Shown: positions 1 to 8,359, counted from the first letter of the stretch. The stretch: DNA of 64,000 nt from JAOEGB01 sp041262585 (GCF_041262585.1 NZ_JBGCBZ010000011.1:185377-249376), one strand, 5' to 3'. Numbers and translations are program-made. The notes: generated from the letters alone by a model not told the origin.

Positions 1-235
1 CGCCCGCGAAGACGAGATGGGCGTGGGAGTCGACGAAGCCGGGGATCACGGCCCGGCCACCGGCGTCGTACGCGTCGTCGGCGGCCGGGGCGCGCGACGC
101 CGGTCCGGCCCAGGCGACCTCCTCGCCCGAGACGACGACGGCGGCGTCCCTCACGATGCCGAGCGGGCCTTCCCCGAGCGACGGGTCGTTGGTGACCAGG
201 CTCCCGATGCCCGTGATCAACAGCGAGGCCATCAT
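1..235 (-). CDS. hutI: imidazolonepropionase, N-terminal part (cut by window edge)
   Basis: This is the N-terminal ~78 residues of imidazolonepropionase, which hydrolyses 4-imidazolone-5-propanoate to N-formimino-L-glutamate, the third step of cytoplasmic histidine degradation. The visible reading frame begins MMASLLITGIGSLVTND and contains PGFVDSHAHLVFAG near the window edge. That is the amidohydrolase beta-strand carrying the first two metal-binding histidines (HxH). The start overlaps the hutF stop in an ATGATG arrangement (ATG at 235 or 232), so it is translationally coupled and is the last visible gene of the hut operon. The rest of the gene lies upstream of position 1 and could not be inspected. 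Confidence 0.9.
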   Translation of the reverse strand, partial: MMASLLITGIGSLVTNDPSLGEGPLGIVRDAAVVVSGEEVAWAGPASRAPAADDAYDAGGRAVIPGFVDSHAHLVFAG

Positions 236-1647
236 GCCCCCAGCCCCGCGATGGCCTCCCGGAGCGCGCGGGGCACGTCCGGAACGAGCTGGTGGACGCC
301 GTGCCGTACGATCACGCGGCCTCCGGCGACGACGTCGGTGACATCGGCGGCGGTGGCGGCGAAGACCGCGGTCTCCAAGCCGTGCGACAGGCCGTGCGAC
401 AGGCCGTGTGACAGGGCCTGCGACGGACCGGCGGTGCGGACGGAGTCGAGCGACACGGTGACGAGGTCCGCGAGCGCGCCGACCTCCAGCCTGCCCGCCT
501 CCGGCCAGCCGAGCGACGCGTGACCGTCGGTGGTGGCCGCCCGCAGTAGGGCGGCTGCGGTCCAGTGGCCCCGGCGGCGGGTGCGCAACCGTTCGTCCAG
601 CTCCATCGCGCGGGCCTCCTCGAACAGGTCGATGACGGCCTGGCTGTCGCTGCCGAGGGAGAGCGGCGACCCGGCCTCCTGGACCTCGCGAGCGGGCCCG
701 ATCCCGTCGGCGAGGTCCCGCTCGGTGGTGGGGCACATGCACACGGTCGTGGCGGAGCCTCCGAGCAGCGCGACGTCCTCGGTGGTGAGGTGGGTCGCGT
801 GCACGGCTGTGGCGCGCGGGCCCAGCACCCCATGGTCGGCCAGAAGGCGGGTGGGCGTCACGCCGTACGCCGCGAGGCAGCCCTCGTTCTCGGCGGGCTG
901 CTCCGACACGTGCGCGTGGATCGGAGCCTGCCGCTCCCCGGCCCACCGGGCGACGACGCCGAGGCCGGCGGCGGGCACGGCGCGGACCGAGTGCACCGCC
1001 GCGCCGATTCGGGCGTGGTCCCGGTCCTTCAGCGCGGAGACCCGCTCCGCCCACGCGTCCGCGGAGCCGTCACTGAACCTGAGCTGGGTCTCGTCGGGCG
1101 GGAGGCCGAACCCCGACGACAGGTAGCACGCGTCGAGGAGGGTGATCCTGATCCCGGCCTGGGCGGCCGCCTCGATCAGCGCCTCGCCCATCGCGTTCGG
1201 GTCGTCGTAGGCCGCGCCACCCGGAGCGTGGTGGAGGTAGTGGAACTCGCCGACGCAGGTGATCCCCGCCAGAGCCATCTCGGCGTAGACGGCCCGCGCG
1301 AGCCGGAGATAGCTCTCGGGCGTGAGGGCCGCCGCCACGCGGTACATGATCTCCCGCCAGGTCCAGAACGTGCCGCCGCCGGACTGGGTGGCCCCGCGCA
1401 GCGCCCGGTGGAAGGCGTGGGAGTGGGCGTTGGCGAGCCCCGGGAGGACCAGGCCGTCCAGGATGACGGCGTCGCCGGGAGCGGCCGACGCCCGGATCTC
1501 ACTGATCCTCCCGTCGGAGACCTCGATGAGGACGTCGCTGAGGACGTCGCTGGGGACATCGTTGGGGACATCGTTGGGGACATCGTTGGGGACATCGCGT
1601 TCCAGCGTGCCGGTCCAGGCATGCCTGGCCCAGAAACGGCCGTTCAC
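232..1647 (-). CDS. hutF: formimidoylglutamate deiminase
   Basis: This 471-aa amidohydrolase converts N-formimino-L-glutamate to N-formyl-L-glutamate plus ammonia, the five-step (Pseudomonas-type) branch of histidine degradation. Support comes from the metal site motif PGLANAHSHAFHRALRG, the downstream HAHVSEQ and SLGSDSQ segments, and its place between the M20 hydrolase and hutI. A GTG start at 1647 overlaps the upstream stop (GTGA), and the protein then begins NGRFWARHAWTG; the longer open frame upstream is only antisense/overlap. Two regions carry in-frame tandem repeats: repeated DVPN/DVLS tetrapeptides near residues 20-40 (12-bp units) and repeated SHGL near residues 410-425 (12-bp units). 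Both lie in surface-like segments away from the catalytic motifs. Confidence 0.93.
   Translation of the reverse strand: MNGRFWARHAWTGTLERDVPNDVPNDVPNDVPSDVLSDVLIEVSDGRISEIRASAAPGDAVILDGLVLPGLANAHSHAFHRALRGATQSGGGTFWTWREIMYRVAAALTPESYLRLARAVYAEMALAGITCVGEFHYLHHAPGGAAYDDPNAMGEALIEAAAQAGIRITLLDACYLSSGFGLPPDETQLRFSDGSADAWAERVSALKDRDHARIGAAVHSVRAVPAAGLGVVARWAGERQAPIHAHVSEQPAENEGCLAAYGVTPTRLLADHGVLGPRATAVHATHLTTEDVALLGGSATTVCMCPTTERDLADGIGPAREVQEAGSPLSLGSDSQAVIDLFEEARAMELDERLRTRRRGHWTAAALLRAATTDGHASLGWPEAGRLEVGALADLVTVSLDSVRTAGPSQALSHGLSHGLSHGLETAVFAATAADVTDVVAGGRVIVRHGVHQLVPDVPRALREAIAGLGA
379..425 (-). repeat. 12-bp in-frame tandem repeat near the hutF 3' end
   Basis: Three consecutive near-identical 12-bp units (gccgtgcgacag on the plus strand), followed by a degenerate fourth copy, encode repeated Ser-His-Gly-Leu in HutF. 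The copies at 379 and 391 are identical. Confidence 0.85.
1531..1597 (-). repeat. 12-bp in-frame tandem repeat inside hutF
   Basis: About 5.5 copies of a 12-bp unit (plus-strand gacatcgttggg, with two degenerate gacgtcgctg(g/a)g copies at the left) encode repeated Asp-Val-Pro-Asn or Asp-Val-Leu-Ser near the HutF N terminus. Three adjacent copies are identical, which implies recent slippage or expansion. Confidence 0.9.
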
Positions 1648-2936
1648 GCGGTCTCCCGCAGCAGGTCTTCGAGGACGTGGGCCAGCGCGGCGACCCCGGC
1701 GAGGCAGTCGGCCTCCTCGGCGTGCTCGTCCGGGCAGTGGGACGCGCCGGTCGGGTTGCGCACGAACAGCATGGCGGTCGGGACGGCCGAGGCGAGGATG
1801 CCGGCGTCGTGCCCCGCGCCCGTCGGCAGCACGGGAGCCCCACCTGACAAACCGCCGAGCAGCCCGGCCAGGCGATCCCTGAGCTTCCCGTCGAACTCGA
1901 CGAGCGGCGTGTAGGACTCGCAGGTCACCGTCGCCCCGGCCTCGTGGGTGAGCTCCTTCACGAGCATGTCGAGCGTGCCGGACTCGGGGGCGCGGGAGTC
2001 GAGCCACGCGGTGACCCGGGAGGGGATGGCGTTCGTGCCGTTGGGTTCGACGGAGATTTTGCCGAACGTGGCGAGGGCCCCGGCGCGCTCCGCCCCCGCA
2101 CGGGCGTGGAGAACGGCGGCGGCGAAGGCCAGCATCGGATCGCGGCGGTCCTCCAGGCGGGTGGTCCCCGCGTGGTTGGCCTCACCCCCGAAGTCGAACC
2201 GCCACCGGCCGTGCGGCCAGATCGCCGACGCCACCCCGACCGGGGCCTCGCCCAGGTTCCTGCCCTGCTCGACGTGAAGCTCGACGAAGGCGGCGACCCT
2301 CGCGAGCCGCTCGTCGTCGCGGCCGATCGCGCCCGGGTCGTAACCTGCCCGCTCCATGGCGGCGGCGAGCGTCACGCCGTCGTCGTCCCGGAGGTCCCGC
2401 GCGTGGGCGGGGTCGAGGACACCGGTCATGAGCCGCGACCCGACGCACGCCACGCCGAACCTCGCGCCCTCCTCGTCGCCGAAGTTGACGATCGCGAGCG
2501 GGCGGCCTCCCCGCACGCCGCGCTCCCTCAGCGCGTCCCGTTCCCTCAGCGCGTCCCGTTCCCTCAGCGCGTCGAGGGCGGCGAAGGCCGAGACGACGCC
2601 GAGCGGCCCGTCGTACGCCCCGCCGTCGGGCACCGAGTCGAGGTGGGAGCCGGTGACGACGGCGTCGCCCCCCGTCGGGTCGCCCCACCAGGCCCACTGG
2701 TTGCCGTTCCGGTCGATCTCGTAGGCCAGGCCACGCCGCAGCGCCTGCTCCTCGAACCACGCGCGGCATTCGGCGTCGGCGGACGTCCACGCGTGCCGGC
2801 GGTAGCCGCCCGTCGAGCCGTGCCGGCCCACCGGCAGGAGCTCGCGCCACATCACGCGGAAGCCGTCCTCGACCTGCCCGGCCTCCACCTGCCCGGCCTC
2901 CACCTGCCCGGCCGCCGCTTGTCCGGGGTCGATCAC
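1644..2936 (-). CDS. allantoate amidohydrolase-like M20 peptidase (probable N-formylglutamate deformylase role)
   Basis: This 430-aa enzyme belongs to the M20/M28 amidohydrolase family of AllC/HyuC (allantoate amidohydrolase, N-carbamoyl-L-amino-acid hydrolase). The metal and substrate motif GSHLDSVPDGGAYDGPLGV lies near residues 95-115, followed by NFGDEEGARFG and VELHVEQG, all diagnostic. It overlaps hutU by ATGA and hutF by GTGA, so it is deep inside the hut operon. No hutG is visible. Family knowledge plus position suggests that it removes the formyl group from the HutF product to give glutamate; this role is inference. The N terminus has three AGQVE repeats, and residues near 155-170 repeat ALRERD, both from tandem DNA repeats. 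Confidence 0.85.
   Translation of the reverse strand: MIDPGQAAAGQVEAGQVEAGQVEDGFRVMWRELLPVGRHGSTGGYRRHAWTSADAECRAWFEEQALRRGLAYEIDRNGNQWAWWGDPTGGDAVVTGSHLDSVPDGGAYDGPLGVVSAFAALDALRERDALRERDALRERGVRGGRPLAIVNFGDEEGARFGVACVGSRLMTGVLDPAHARDLRDDDGVTLAAAMERAGYDPGAIGRDDERLARVAAFVELHVEQGRNLGEAPVGVASAIWPHGRWRFDFGGEANHAGTTRLEDRRDPMLAFAAAVLHARAGAERAGALATFGKISVEPNGTNAIPSRVTAWLDSRAPESGTLDMLVKELTHEAGATVTCESYTPLVEFDGKLRDRLAGLLGGLSGGAPVLPTGAGHDAGILASAVPTAMLFVRNPTGASHCPDEHAEEADCLAGVAALAHVLEDLLRETA
2527..2572 (-). repeat. 18-bp in-frame tandem repeat in the M20 hydrolase
   Basis: There are 2.5 copies of the unit ctcagcgcgtcccgttcc (plus strand), the full copies being identical. They encode ALRERD-ALRERD-ALRERG. 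A second, 15-bp tandem repeat (about 2866-2911) encodes the N-terminal GQVEA repeats of the same protein. Confidence 0.85.
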
Positions 2937-4603
2937 GCCTCCTCGCCCTCGCGCATCGGGATCCGCACGCCGCGCTCCTCGGCGACCTCGGCCGCGTGGT
3001 CATAGCCCGCGTCGACGTGCCGGATGACGCCCATGCCCGGGTCGTTGGTCAGCACGCGGCGGATCTTCTCGCCCGCGAGAGCCGTGCCGTCCGCGACGGT
3101 GACCTGGCCCGCGTGGATGGAGCGGCCGATGCCGACGCCGCCGCCGTGGTGGATCGAGACCCACGACGCGCCGGAGGCGACGTTCACCATCGCGTTGAGC
3201 AGCGGCCAGTCGGCGATCGCGTCGGAGCCGTCGAGCATCGCCTCGGTCTCCCGGTACGGCGAGGCCACGGACCCGGCGTCGAGGTGGTCGCGGCCGATGA
3301 CAATGGGAGCCTGGAGCTCGCCCGAGGCCACCATGTCGTTGAACCGCTCCCCGGCCTTGTCGCGCTCGCCGTACCCGAGCCAGCAGATCCGCGCGGGCAG
3401 GCCCTGGAAGTGGACGCGCTCCCCGGCCATCCGGATCCAGCGGGCCAGCGACTCGTTCTCCGGGAACAGCTCCAGGATCGCCCGGTCGGTGGCGGCGATG
3501 TCCTTCGGGTCGCCCGACAGCGCGGCCCAGCGGAACGGGCCCTTGCCCTCGCAGAACAGCGGCCGGATGTAGGCGGGCACGAAGCCGGGGAAGTCGAACG
3601 CCCTGCCGTACCCGGCGAGCTGGGCCTCGCCACGGATCGAGTTGCCGTAGTCGAAGACCTCGGCCCCGGCGTCCTGGAAGCCCACCATGGCCTCGACGTG
3701 CCTGGCCATCGACTCGCGCGCCCTGGTCGTGAAGCCCTCGGGATCCTTGGCCGCCTCGGCGGCCATGTCGTCGAACGCCACCCCGATCGGCAGGTAGGCC
3801 AGCGGATCGTGCGCCGACGTCTGGTCGGTGACGATGTCGATCTCCGCACCCCGCGCGAGCAGGTCGGGCACGGCTTCCGCCGCGTTGGCCTCGACGCCGA
3901 TCGAGAGCGGCCTGCGCTGGTCGCGGGCCTCGTAGGCGAGGCGGAGGGCCTCGTCGAGGTCGGCGGCCCGCACGTCGAGGTAGCGGTGCTCGATGCGCCG
4001 GTCGATCGACCGGGGGTCGCAGTCGATGCAGATCGCCACACCGTCGTTCATGGTGACGGCGAGCGGCTGGGCGCCGCCCATGCCGCCCAGGCCGGCCGTC
4101 AAGGTGATCGTCCCGGCCAGCGACCCGCCGAACTTCTTGGCCGCCACGGCGGCGAAGGTCTCGTAGGTGCCCTGGAGGATGCCCTGGGTGCCGATGTAGA
4201 TCCACGACCCGGCGGTCATCTGGCCGTACATCGTGAGGCCGAGTTGCTCCAGCCGGCGGAACTCCGGCCAGGTGGCCCAGTCGCCCACCAGGTTGGAGTT
4301 GGCCAGGAGCACGCGGGGCGCCCACTCGTGCGTCGTCATCACGCCCACCGGGCGGCCGGACTGCACGAGCAGCGTCTCGTCGGCCTTGAGCGTGGCCAGC
4401 GTGCGGGTGATCGCGTCGAAGGAGCGCCAGTCGCGCGCGGCCTTGCCGGTGCCTCCGTAGACGACCAGCTTGTCGGGATGCTCGGCCACCTCGGGGTCGA
4501 GGTTGTTCATCAGCATGCGAAGGGCGGCCTCCTGCTGCCAGCCCCGCGTGTTCAGCGTCGTGCCGCGCGGCGCCCGGACTGGACGCGGACCGCTGCTCTG
4601 CAT
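2933..4603 (-). CDS. hutU: urocanate hydratase
   Basis: This 556-aa urocanase uses tightly bound NAD+ to hydrate urocanate to imidazolone propionate, step two of histidine breakdown. The whole length matches the family, including an N-terminal GTTLNTRGWQQEAALRML, the Rossmann-like GLGGMGGAQP near residue 175 and the C-terminal GVGIGRSIHAGQV. The ATG at 4603 is chosen because it has a GGGAGG ribosome site 6-8 nt upstream and gives the usual family length. A longer frame to 4654 would run through the -10 box of the predicted promoter. A sigma-70-like promoter and an inverted-repeat operator lie just upstream, so hutU-M20-hutF-hutI probably starts its own transcript. Confidence 0.97.
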   Translation of the reverse strand: MQSSGPRPVRAPRGTTLNTRGWQQEAALRMLMNNLDPEVAEHPDKLVVYGGTGKAARDWRSFDAITRTLATLKADETLLVQSGRPVGVMTTHEWAPRVLLANSNLVGDWATWPEFRRLEQLGLTMYGQMTAGSWIYIGTQGILQGTYETFAAVAAKKFGGSLAGTITLTAGLGGMGGAQPLAVTMNDGVAICIDCDPRSIDRRIEHRYLDVRAADLDEALRLAYEARDQRRPLSIGVEANAAEAVPDLLARGAEIDIVTDQTSAHDPLAYLPIGVAFDDMAAEAAKDPEGFTTRARESMARHVEAMVGFQDAGAEVFDYGNSIRGEAQLAGYGRAFDFPGFVPAYIRPLFCEGKGPFRWAALSGDPKDIAATDRAILELFPENESLARWIRMAGERVHFQGLPARICWLGYGERDKAGERFNDMVASGELQAPIVIGRDHLDAGSVASPYRETEAMLDGSDAIADWPLLNAMVNVASGASWVSIHHGGGVGIGRSIHAGQVTVADGTALAGEKIRRVLTNDPGMGVIRHVDAGYDHAAEVAEERGVRIPMREGEEA

Positions 4604-4644
4604 GTTGGACCTCCCCGCCGGCCACTGCCGGACCAGTCTAAGAC

Positions 4645-4683
4645 ATTCATTCACATCTAAGGAGAATGAATAGATTCAGTCAA
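4645..4683 (-). promoter_or_regulatory. hutU promoter with inverted-repeat operator
   Basis: On the minus strand a -35 box TTGACT (4678-4683) is followed by an exactly 17-nt spacer and a -10 box TTAGAT (4655-4660). The -10 is bracketed by the 8-bp inverted repeat ATTCATTC (4645-4652) and GAATGAAT (4664-4671), the expected geometry for repression. The box resembles the sequence upstream of the divergent transporter at 7209-7217, so the adjacent RpiR regulator is the natural candidate ligand-responsive factor. Promoter and repeat are seen in the sequence; the regulator assignment is inference. Confidence 0.75.
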
Positions 4684-4696
4684 TAGCAGGCCGCGG

Positions 4697-5557
4697 CTAA
4701 TCGGTGAAGAGACCCCGGGCCGCGGCCGAGTGCTCGAACGCCTCCAGCCGGGCCTCGGCCCCCGGGATCTCGTCGACCATCGACTCCAGCAGCACCCGGC
4801 CGAGCATCATGGGCGCGCAGGCGGTGTCGAAGACGAGCTGGGTGCCCACCGCCGCCGGCAGCAGGACGTCCGACAGGGTCGCGGCCGGCGCGAAGGCGCT
4901 GTCGGCGATGGTCACCACGCTGAGCCCGGCCTTGCGCGCGATGGACAGGGCGTCCATCAGCTCGGCGGGGTAGCGCGGCAGCGCGAAGCAGAGCAGGGCG
5001 CTCGCTCCGGCTCCCACCGCCTGCTCGATCCGGTCCGCGAGCATGGACCCGCCCTCGTTGATCAGCCGGACGTCGGGGTGGACCTTGCCCGCGAAGTAGG
5101 CGAAGCCGGCGGCCTGGGCGGCGGCCGCGCGCAGGCCGAGCACCAGCAGCGGCCTCGACGGCGCCAGCAGACGGGCCGCCCGCACGACCGGCCCCATGTC
5201 GGCCAGCAGCCCCGCGAGGTGCTGCAGGTTGGCGATCTCCGCCAGCACCGCCCGCTGCGGCTCGCTCAGCGACGTGTCCGCGCCCTTCTCGCCGGCGGCC
5301 GGGGAGTCGGACACGCCGAGCCCCCGGATCTCCTTGCGCAGCGCCGGGTAGCCGTCGAACCCGAGCGTCATGGCGAACCGGGTCACCGACGGCTGGCTCA
5401 CCCCCGCCAGCTCGGCGATCTCCACACTGGACAGGAAGGCCGCCTGCGCGGCGTGCTGCACCAGGCAGTGCGCGATGCGCCGCTGCGCCGGGGTCAGCCG
5501 GTGCCCTTCGAACAGGCGCAGCAGGCGCGCCTCCGGCGCGGCGTCGTCCGGGTTCAT
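4697..5557 (-). CDS. MurR/RpiR-family transcriptional regulator (SIS domain)
   Basis: This is a 286-aa regulator. The N-terminal HTH_6 domain (about residues 10-85) contains TPAQRRIAHCLVQHAA and the recognition helix region AGVSQPSVTRFAMTLGFDGY. The C-terminal SIS sugar/ligand-binding domain spans about residues 125-255. RpiR proteins usually sense phosphorylated sugars, but hut-linked members that respond to pathway intermediates are plausible. The gene starts 24 bp downstream of the hutH-type stop with a GGAG ribosome site, so it is probably co-transcribed with that lyase. Its most likely job is control of the hut genes and of the divergent ABC transporter through the shared ATTCAT-type boxes. 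Confidence 0.88.
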   Translation of the reverse strand: MNPDDAAPEARLLRLFEGHRLTPAQRRIAHCLVQHAAQAAFLSSVEIAELAGVSQPSVTRFAMTLGFDGYPALRKEIRGLGVSDSPAAGEKGADTSLSEPQRAVLAEIANLQHLAGLLADMGPVVRAARLLAPSRPLLVLGLRAAAAQAAGFAYFAGKVHPDVRLINEGGSMLADRIEQAVGAGASALLCFALPRYPAELMDALSIARKAGLSVVTIADSAFAPAATLSDVLLPAAVGTQLVFDTACAPMMLGRVLLESMVDEIPGAEARLEAFEHSAAARGLFTD

Positions 5558-5581
5558 GGCTCTCCAAGGGGGGTGCGTCCG

Positions 5582-7138
5582 TTACAGCTCGGCCAGGGCG
5601 CCGAGGAGGCCCGCCGCCGCCGCCACGTCCGCTGTGAGGGGGCGGTCCTCCATCGACGGATCAAGTGTGGCGTCCGCCAGCGCGTACGCCCGCCCCGCCG
5701 GGAGAGAAAGGTCGCTCCACTCCGCCTTCTTCACGTCGTCGCGCTGGCGCAGCGCCCGCACGGCGGCGACCAGCTCACAGCCGAGGACCAGCCGGTACGC
5801 CTCGACCATGCGCAGCGCCTGGCGGGACGCCTGCGAGGCGAAGCTCGCCGCCTCCTCCACGCTCCGGGACAGTACGGCGTGGCCGAGCGAGGCCGGGGCG
5901 GCGGCGTTGCGCATCTCGGCGATGGCGGCGTTCGCGCTGTATTCGAGGATGAGCATGCCGGAGCCCGCCGACACCTCGTCGGCGAGGAACGGCCGGAGGC
6001 CGGTGATGGCCGGTTCGGCGAGGGCCGACAGCCGCGCGGCCGACAGCCGGGCGGTCGGCAGCGTGGCCAGGGAGAGCTGGTCGAGGGCCAGCGCCAGGTG
6101 CGCCGAGTAGAAGCCGCCGTGGTGGTAGGCGGCGGGCCCGTCGGGGCCGTCCGCGCTGATCAGCGGGTTCTCCGCGCCGGCGTTCAGCTCGATCGCGAGC
6201 ACGCGCTCCAGCGCCTCGGACGCCTCCAGCGCAGGCCCGTGGATCTGCGGGAAGCAGCGGAAGGCGTACGGGTCCTGGATGCGGCCGGTCGGCGGGCCCG
6301 GCCGGTCGGGCCCGCCCACCACCCGCCGGACCTCCGCCGCGGCGCGGACGTTGCCAGGATGGGGCCGGGCGGCGTGGACCGGCTCGGCGTACGCCTCCAG
6401 CGAGCCGCCGACGGCGAGCAGCGAGAGCCCGGCCACGACGTGCGAGGCCCGGAGCAGCCCCTCCACGGCGCTGCGCGCCAGCGCCGCCTGCCCGAGGGTG
6501 AGCGCGTTGCTGCTGATCAGGGCGAGCGCGTCGCTCGTTTCGAGGCTGATCGGGAGCGGCGGGGTGGAACGGCGGCCCGCGCCGCCGTCTCCACCGTCGC
6601 CACGCTCGCCAGCGTCGGCGGCCACGAGCCAGGGGTGCTCTCCGGCGAGGGCGAGCCCGAGCTGGGACAGCGCGGACAGGTCGCCGGTGCCGACCGCGCC
6701 GTACTCGTTGACGAGCGGATGCACCCCCGCCTCCACCGCCGCGGCGAGTGCCTCGACCACCTCGACGCGGAGCCCGGCGCCGCCCGCGAGAAGCTGGTTG
6801 AACCGTACGGCCAGCATCGCGCGAACCTGCCTGCCCGGCAGCGGATCGCCGATCCCGCCCGCGTGGCTGCGAAGCAGCCGCAGGCCGTGCAGCCCGAGGT
6901 CGCCGGGCGCGACGTCGAGGGTGCGGTTCGCGCCGACGCCGGTGCTGCGCCCGTAGACGCGCCTGGTGGCGACCAGCTCATCCGCCATGCGCCAGGAACT
7001 CGCGACGACGTCGAGAGCCCCGGGAGCCGGCTTCACCCGCGCCCCGCCGTCGGCGATGAGCGCCACCGTGTCGCTGTCCAAGCCGCGTCCGTTCAGCTCG
7101 ATCAGCGGGATGTTCATGTCTGCATTACGAGACGACAT
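5582..7138 (-). CDS. hutH: HAL/PAL/TAL-family ammonia-lyase in the hutH position, non-canonical MIO site
   Basis: This ~518-aa aromatic amino acid ammonia-lyase is presumed to deaminate histidine to urocanate from its place in the hut cluster. Family features include VYGRSTGVGAN (catalytic Tyr loop), QDPYAFRCFPQIHG, NAGAENPLISADG and a helical C-terminal half. The MIO-forming segment is unusual: around residues 145-153 it reads EYGAVGTGDLSALSQ, so Gly-Thr-Gly occupies the position of the usual Ala-Ser-Gly. The usual QEDHVSM segment is also replaced (SRSVEEAASF). Either this is a divergent lyase subfamily with a different electrophile, or the substrate is not histidine. The ATG at 7138 is preferred; a GTG at 7147 is also possible. 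Confidence 0.8.
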   Translation of the reverse strand: MSSRNADMNIPLIELNGRGLDSDTVALIADGGARVKPAPGALDVVASSWRMADELVATRRVYGRSTGVGANRTLDVAPGDLGLHGLRLLRSHAGGIGDPLPGRQVRAMLAVRFNQLLAGGAGLRVEVVEALAAAVEAGVHPLVNEYGAVGTGDLSALSQLGLALAGEHPWLVAADAGERGDGGDGGAGRRSTPPLPISLETSDALALISSNALTLGQAALARSAVEGLLRASHVVAGLSLLAVGGSLEAYAEPVHAARPHPGNVRAAAEVRRVVGGPDRPGPPTGRIQDPYAFRCFPQIHGPALEASEALERVLAIELNAGAENPLISADGPDGPAAYHHGGFYSAHLALALDQLSLATLPTARLSAARLSALAEPAITGLRPFLADEVSAGSGMLILEYSANAAIAEMRNAAAPASLGHAVLSRSVEEAASFASQASRQALRMVEAYRLVLGCELVAAVRALRQRDDVKKAEWSDLSLPAGRAYALADATLDPSMEDRPLTADVAAAAGLLGALAEL

Positions 7139-7198
7139 CACGCCCACCCCCCTCCTGATCTGCGCAAACGCGAGTAATCAAGACTTAACATTCAACTA

Positions 7199-7227
7199 TT
7201 GACATATCTTCATTCATCCAAGAGTCT
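7199..7227 (+). promoter_or_regulatory. promoter region of the ABC transporter with shared ATTCAT box
   Basis: A consensus -35 TTGACA (7199-7204) is followed after 17 nt by a weak -10 (GAGTCT, 7222-7227). The spacer holds TTCATTCAT (7209-7217). The preceding CTATTGAC followed by an ATTCAT motif closely parallels the minus-strand hutU promoter (CTATTGAC, then ATTCATTC), which suggests one regulator controls both. The region also lies in the divergent hutH upstream area. Confidence 0.5.
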
Positions 7228-7261
7228 GCATGACTACATGCAGAACGGCAAGGTGGTGTCA

Positions 7262-8359
7262 ATGATCCGATTCGACTCCGTGACCAAGCGGTTCCCCAAC
7301 GGCACGACGGCGGTTGACGACCTCTCGGTGGAGTTCTCCGAGGGCGGCATCACCGTGCTCGTGGGGTCCTCCGGCTGCGGCAAGACCACCACGCTCCGGA
7401 TGGTCAACCGGCTGGTCGACCCCACGACGGGGACCATCACCCTGGGCGGGCGCGACGTCCGCGACCTGCCCGCCGCCCGGCTGCGGAGGGGCATCGGATA
7501 CGTCATCCAGCAGGCGGGCCTGTTCCCGCACCGCACGGTGCTGGACAACATCGCCACCGTGCCGACGTTGCTCGGCTGGGGGCGGCGCAAGGCGAGGGCC
7601 CGCGCCGCCGAGTTGCTGGAGGTCGTCGGCCTGCCCGCCGACGCCGGCAAGCGCTACCCGAACCAGCTCTCCGGAGGCCAGCAGCAGCGCGTCGGCGTCG
7701 CCCGGGCGCTCGCCGCCGACCCGCCCGTCCTCCTCATGGACGAGCCCTTCGGCGCCGTGGACCCCGTCGTCCGCGCCCTCCTCCAGGACGAGCTCATCCG
7801 GCTCCAGGGCGAGCTGCGCAAGACCATCGTCTTCGTCACCCACGACATCGACGAGGCCGTACGGCTGGGCGACCAGATCGCGATCTTCCGTACCGGCGGC
7901 CACATGGTGCAGTGCGCCCCGCCCGCCGAGCTCCTCGCCCGGCCGGCCGACGACTTCGTGGCCGGGTTCCTCGGGTCCGAGCGCGGGCTCAAGCTGCTCT
8001 CCCTCGTCACGCTGGCCGGCGTGCCGTACGAGCCGGTCGGGTCCGTACGGAGCACCGCCACCGTGAAGGAGGCGCGCGACGTGGCGGCGGGGCGGTGGCT
8101 GCTGGTGGTCTCCCCCGACGGCGGACCGGCGGGCTGGCTCGACACCGACGCGCTCGACGGGCTGCCGGGCGCCTCCGCCGTGAGCGGCCTGGCGCTCGTC
8201 CCCGCACGCGGGCTCCGCGACTCCGACTCGCTGCTGTCGGCGCTCAACGAGACGGTCTCCTCTCCCACCGGAGTGGCGGTGCGGGTGGACGCCGCTGGCG
8301 TGGTCACCGGCGTCACCGGGCAGGACGTCCTGCACGCCCGCCAGCGGAGCCTGACGTGA
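7262..8359 (+). CDS. OpuCA/HutV-like ABC transporter ATP-binding protein
   Basis: This 365-aa ATPase energises a quaternary-amine/histidine-type importer. It shows Walker A GSSGCGKTTT near residue 40, Q-loop IQQAGLFPH, signature LSGGQQQRVGVARAL, Walker B VLLMDEPFGAVD and the switch His in VFVTHDID. The C-terminal third is CBS-like but shortened, as in OpuCA relatives. The ATG at 7262 follows an AGGTGG ribosome site; an upstream in-frame ATG at 7238 is less likely. The stop overlaps the next start (GTGA). Divergence from hutH and the shared promoter box suggest that the substrate could be histidine or urocanate rather than an osmolyte; the pseudomonad HutXWV importer is of this family. Confidence 0.92.
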   Translation: MIRFDSVTKRFPNGTTAVDDLSVEFSEGGITVLVGSSGCGKTTTLRMVNRLVDPTTGTITLGGRDVRDLPAARLRRGIGYVIQQAGLFPHRTVLDNIATVPTLLGWGRRKARARAAELLEVVGLPADAGKRYPNQLSGGQQQRVGVARALAADPPVLLMDEPFGAVDPVVRALLQDELIRLQGELRKTIVFVTHDIDEAVRLGDQIAIFRTGGHMVQCAPPAELLARPADDFVAGFLGSERGLKLLSLVTLAGVPYEPVGSVRSTATVKEARDVAAGRWLLVVSPDGGPAGWLDTDALDGLPGASAVSGLALVPARGLRDSDSLLSALNETVSSPTGVAVRVDAAGVVTGVTGQDVLHARQRSLT

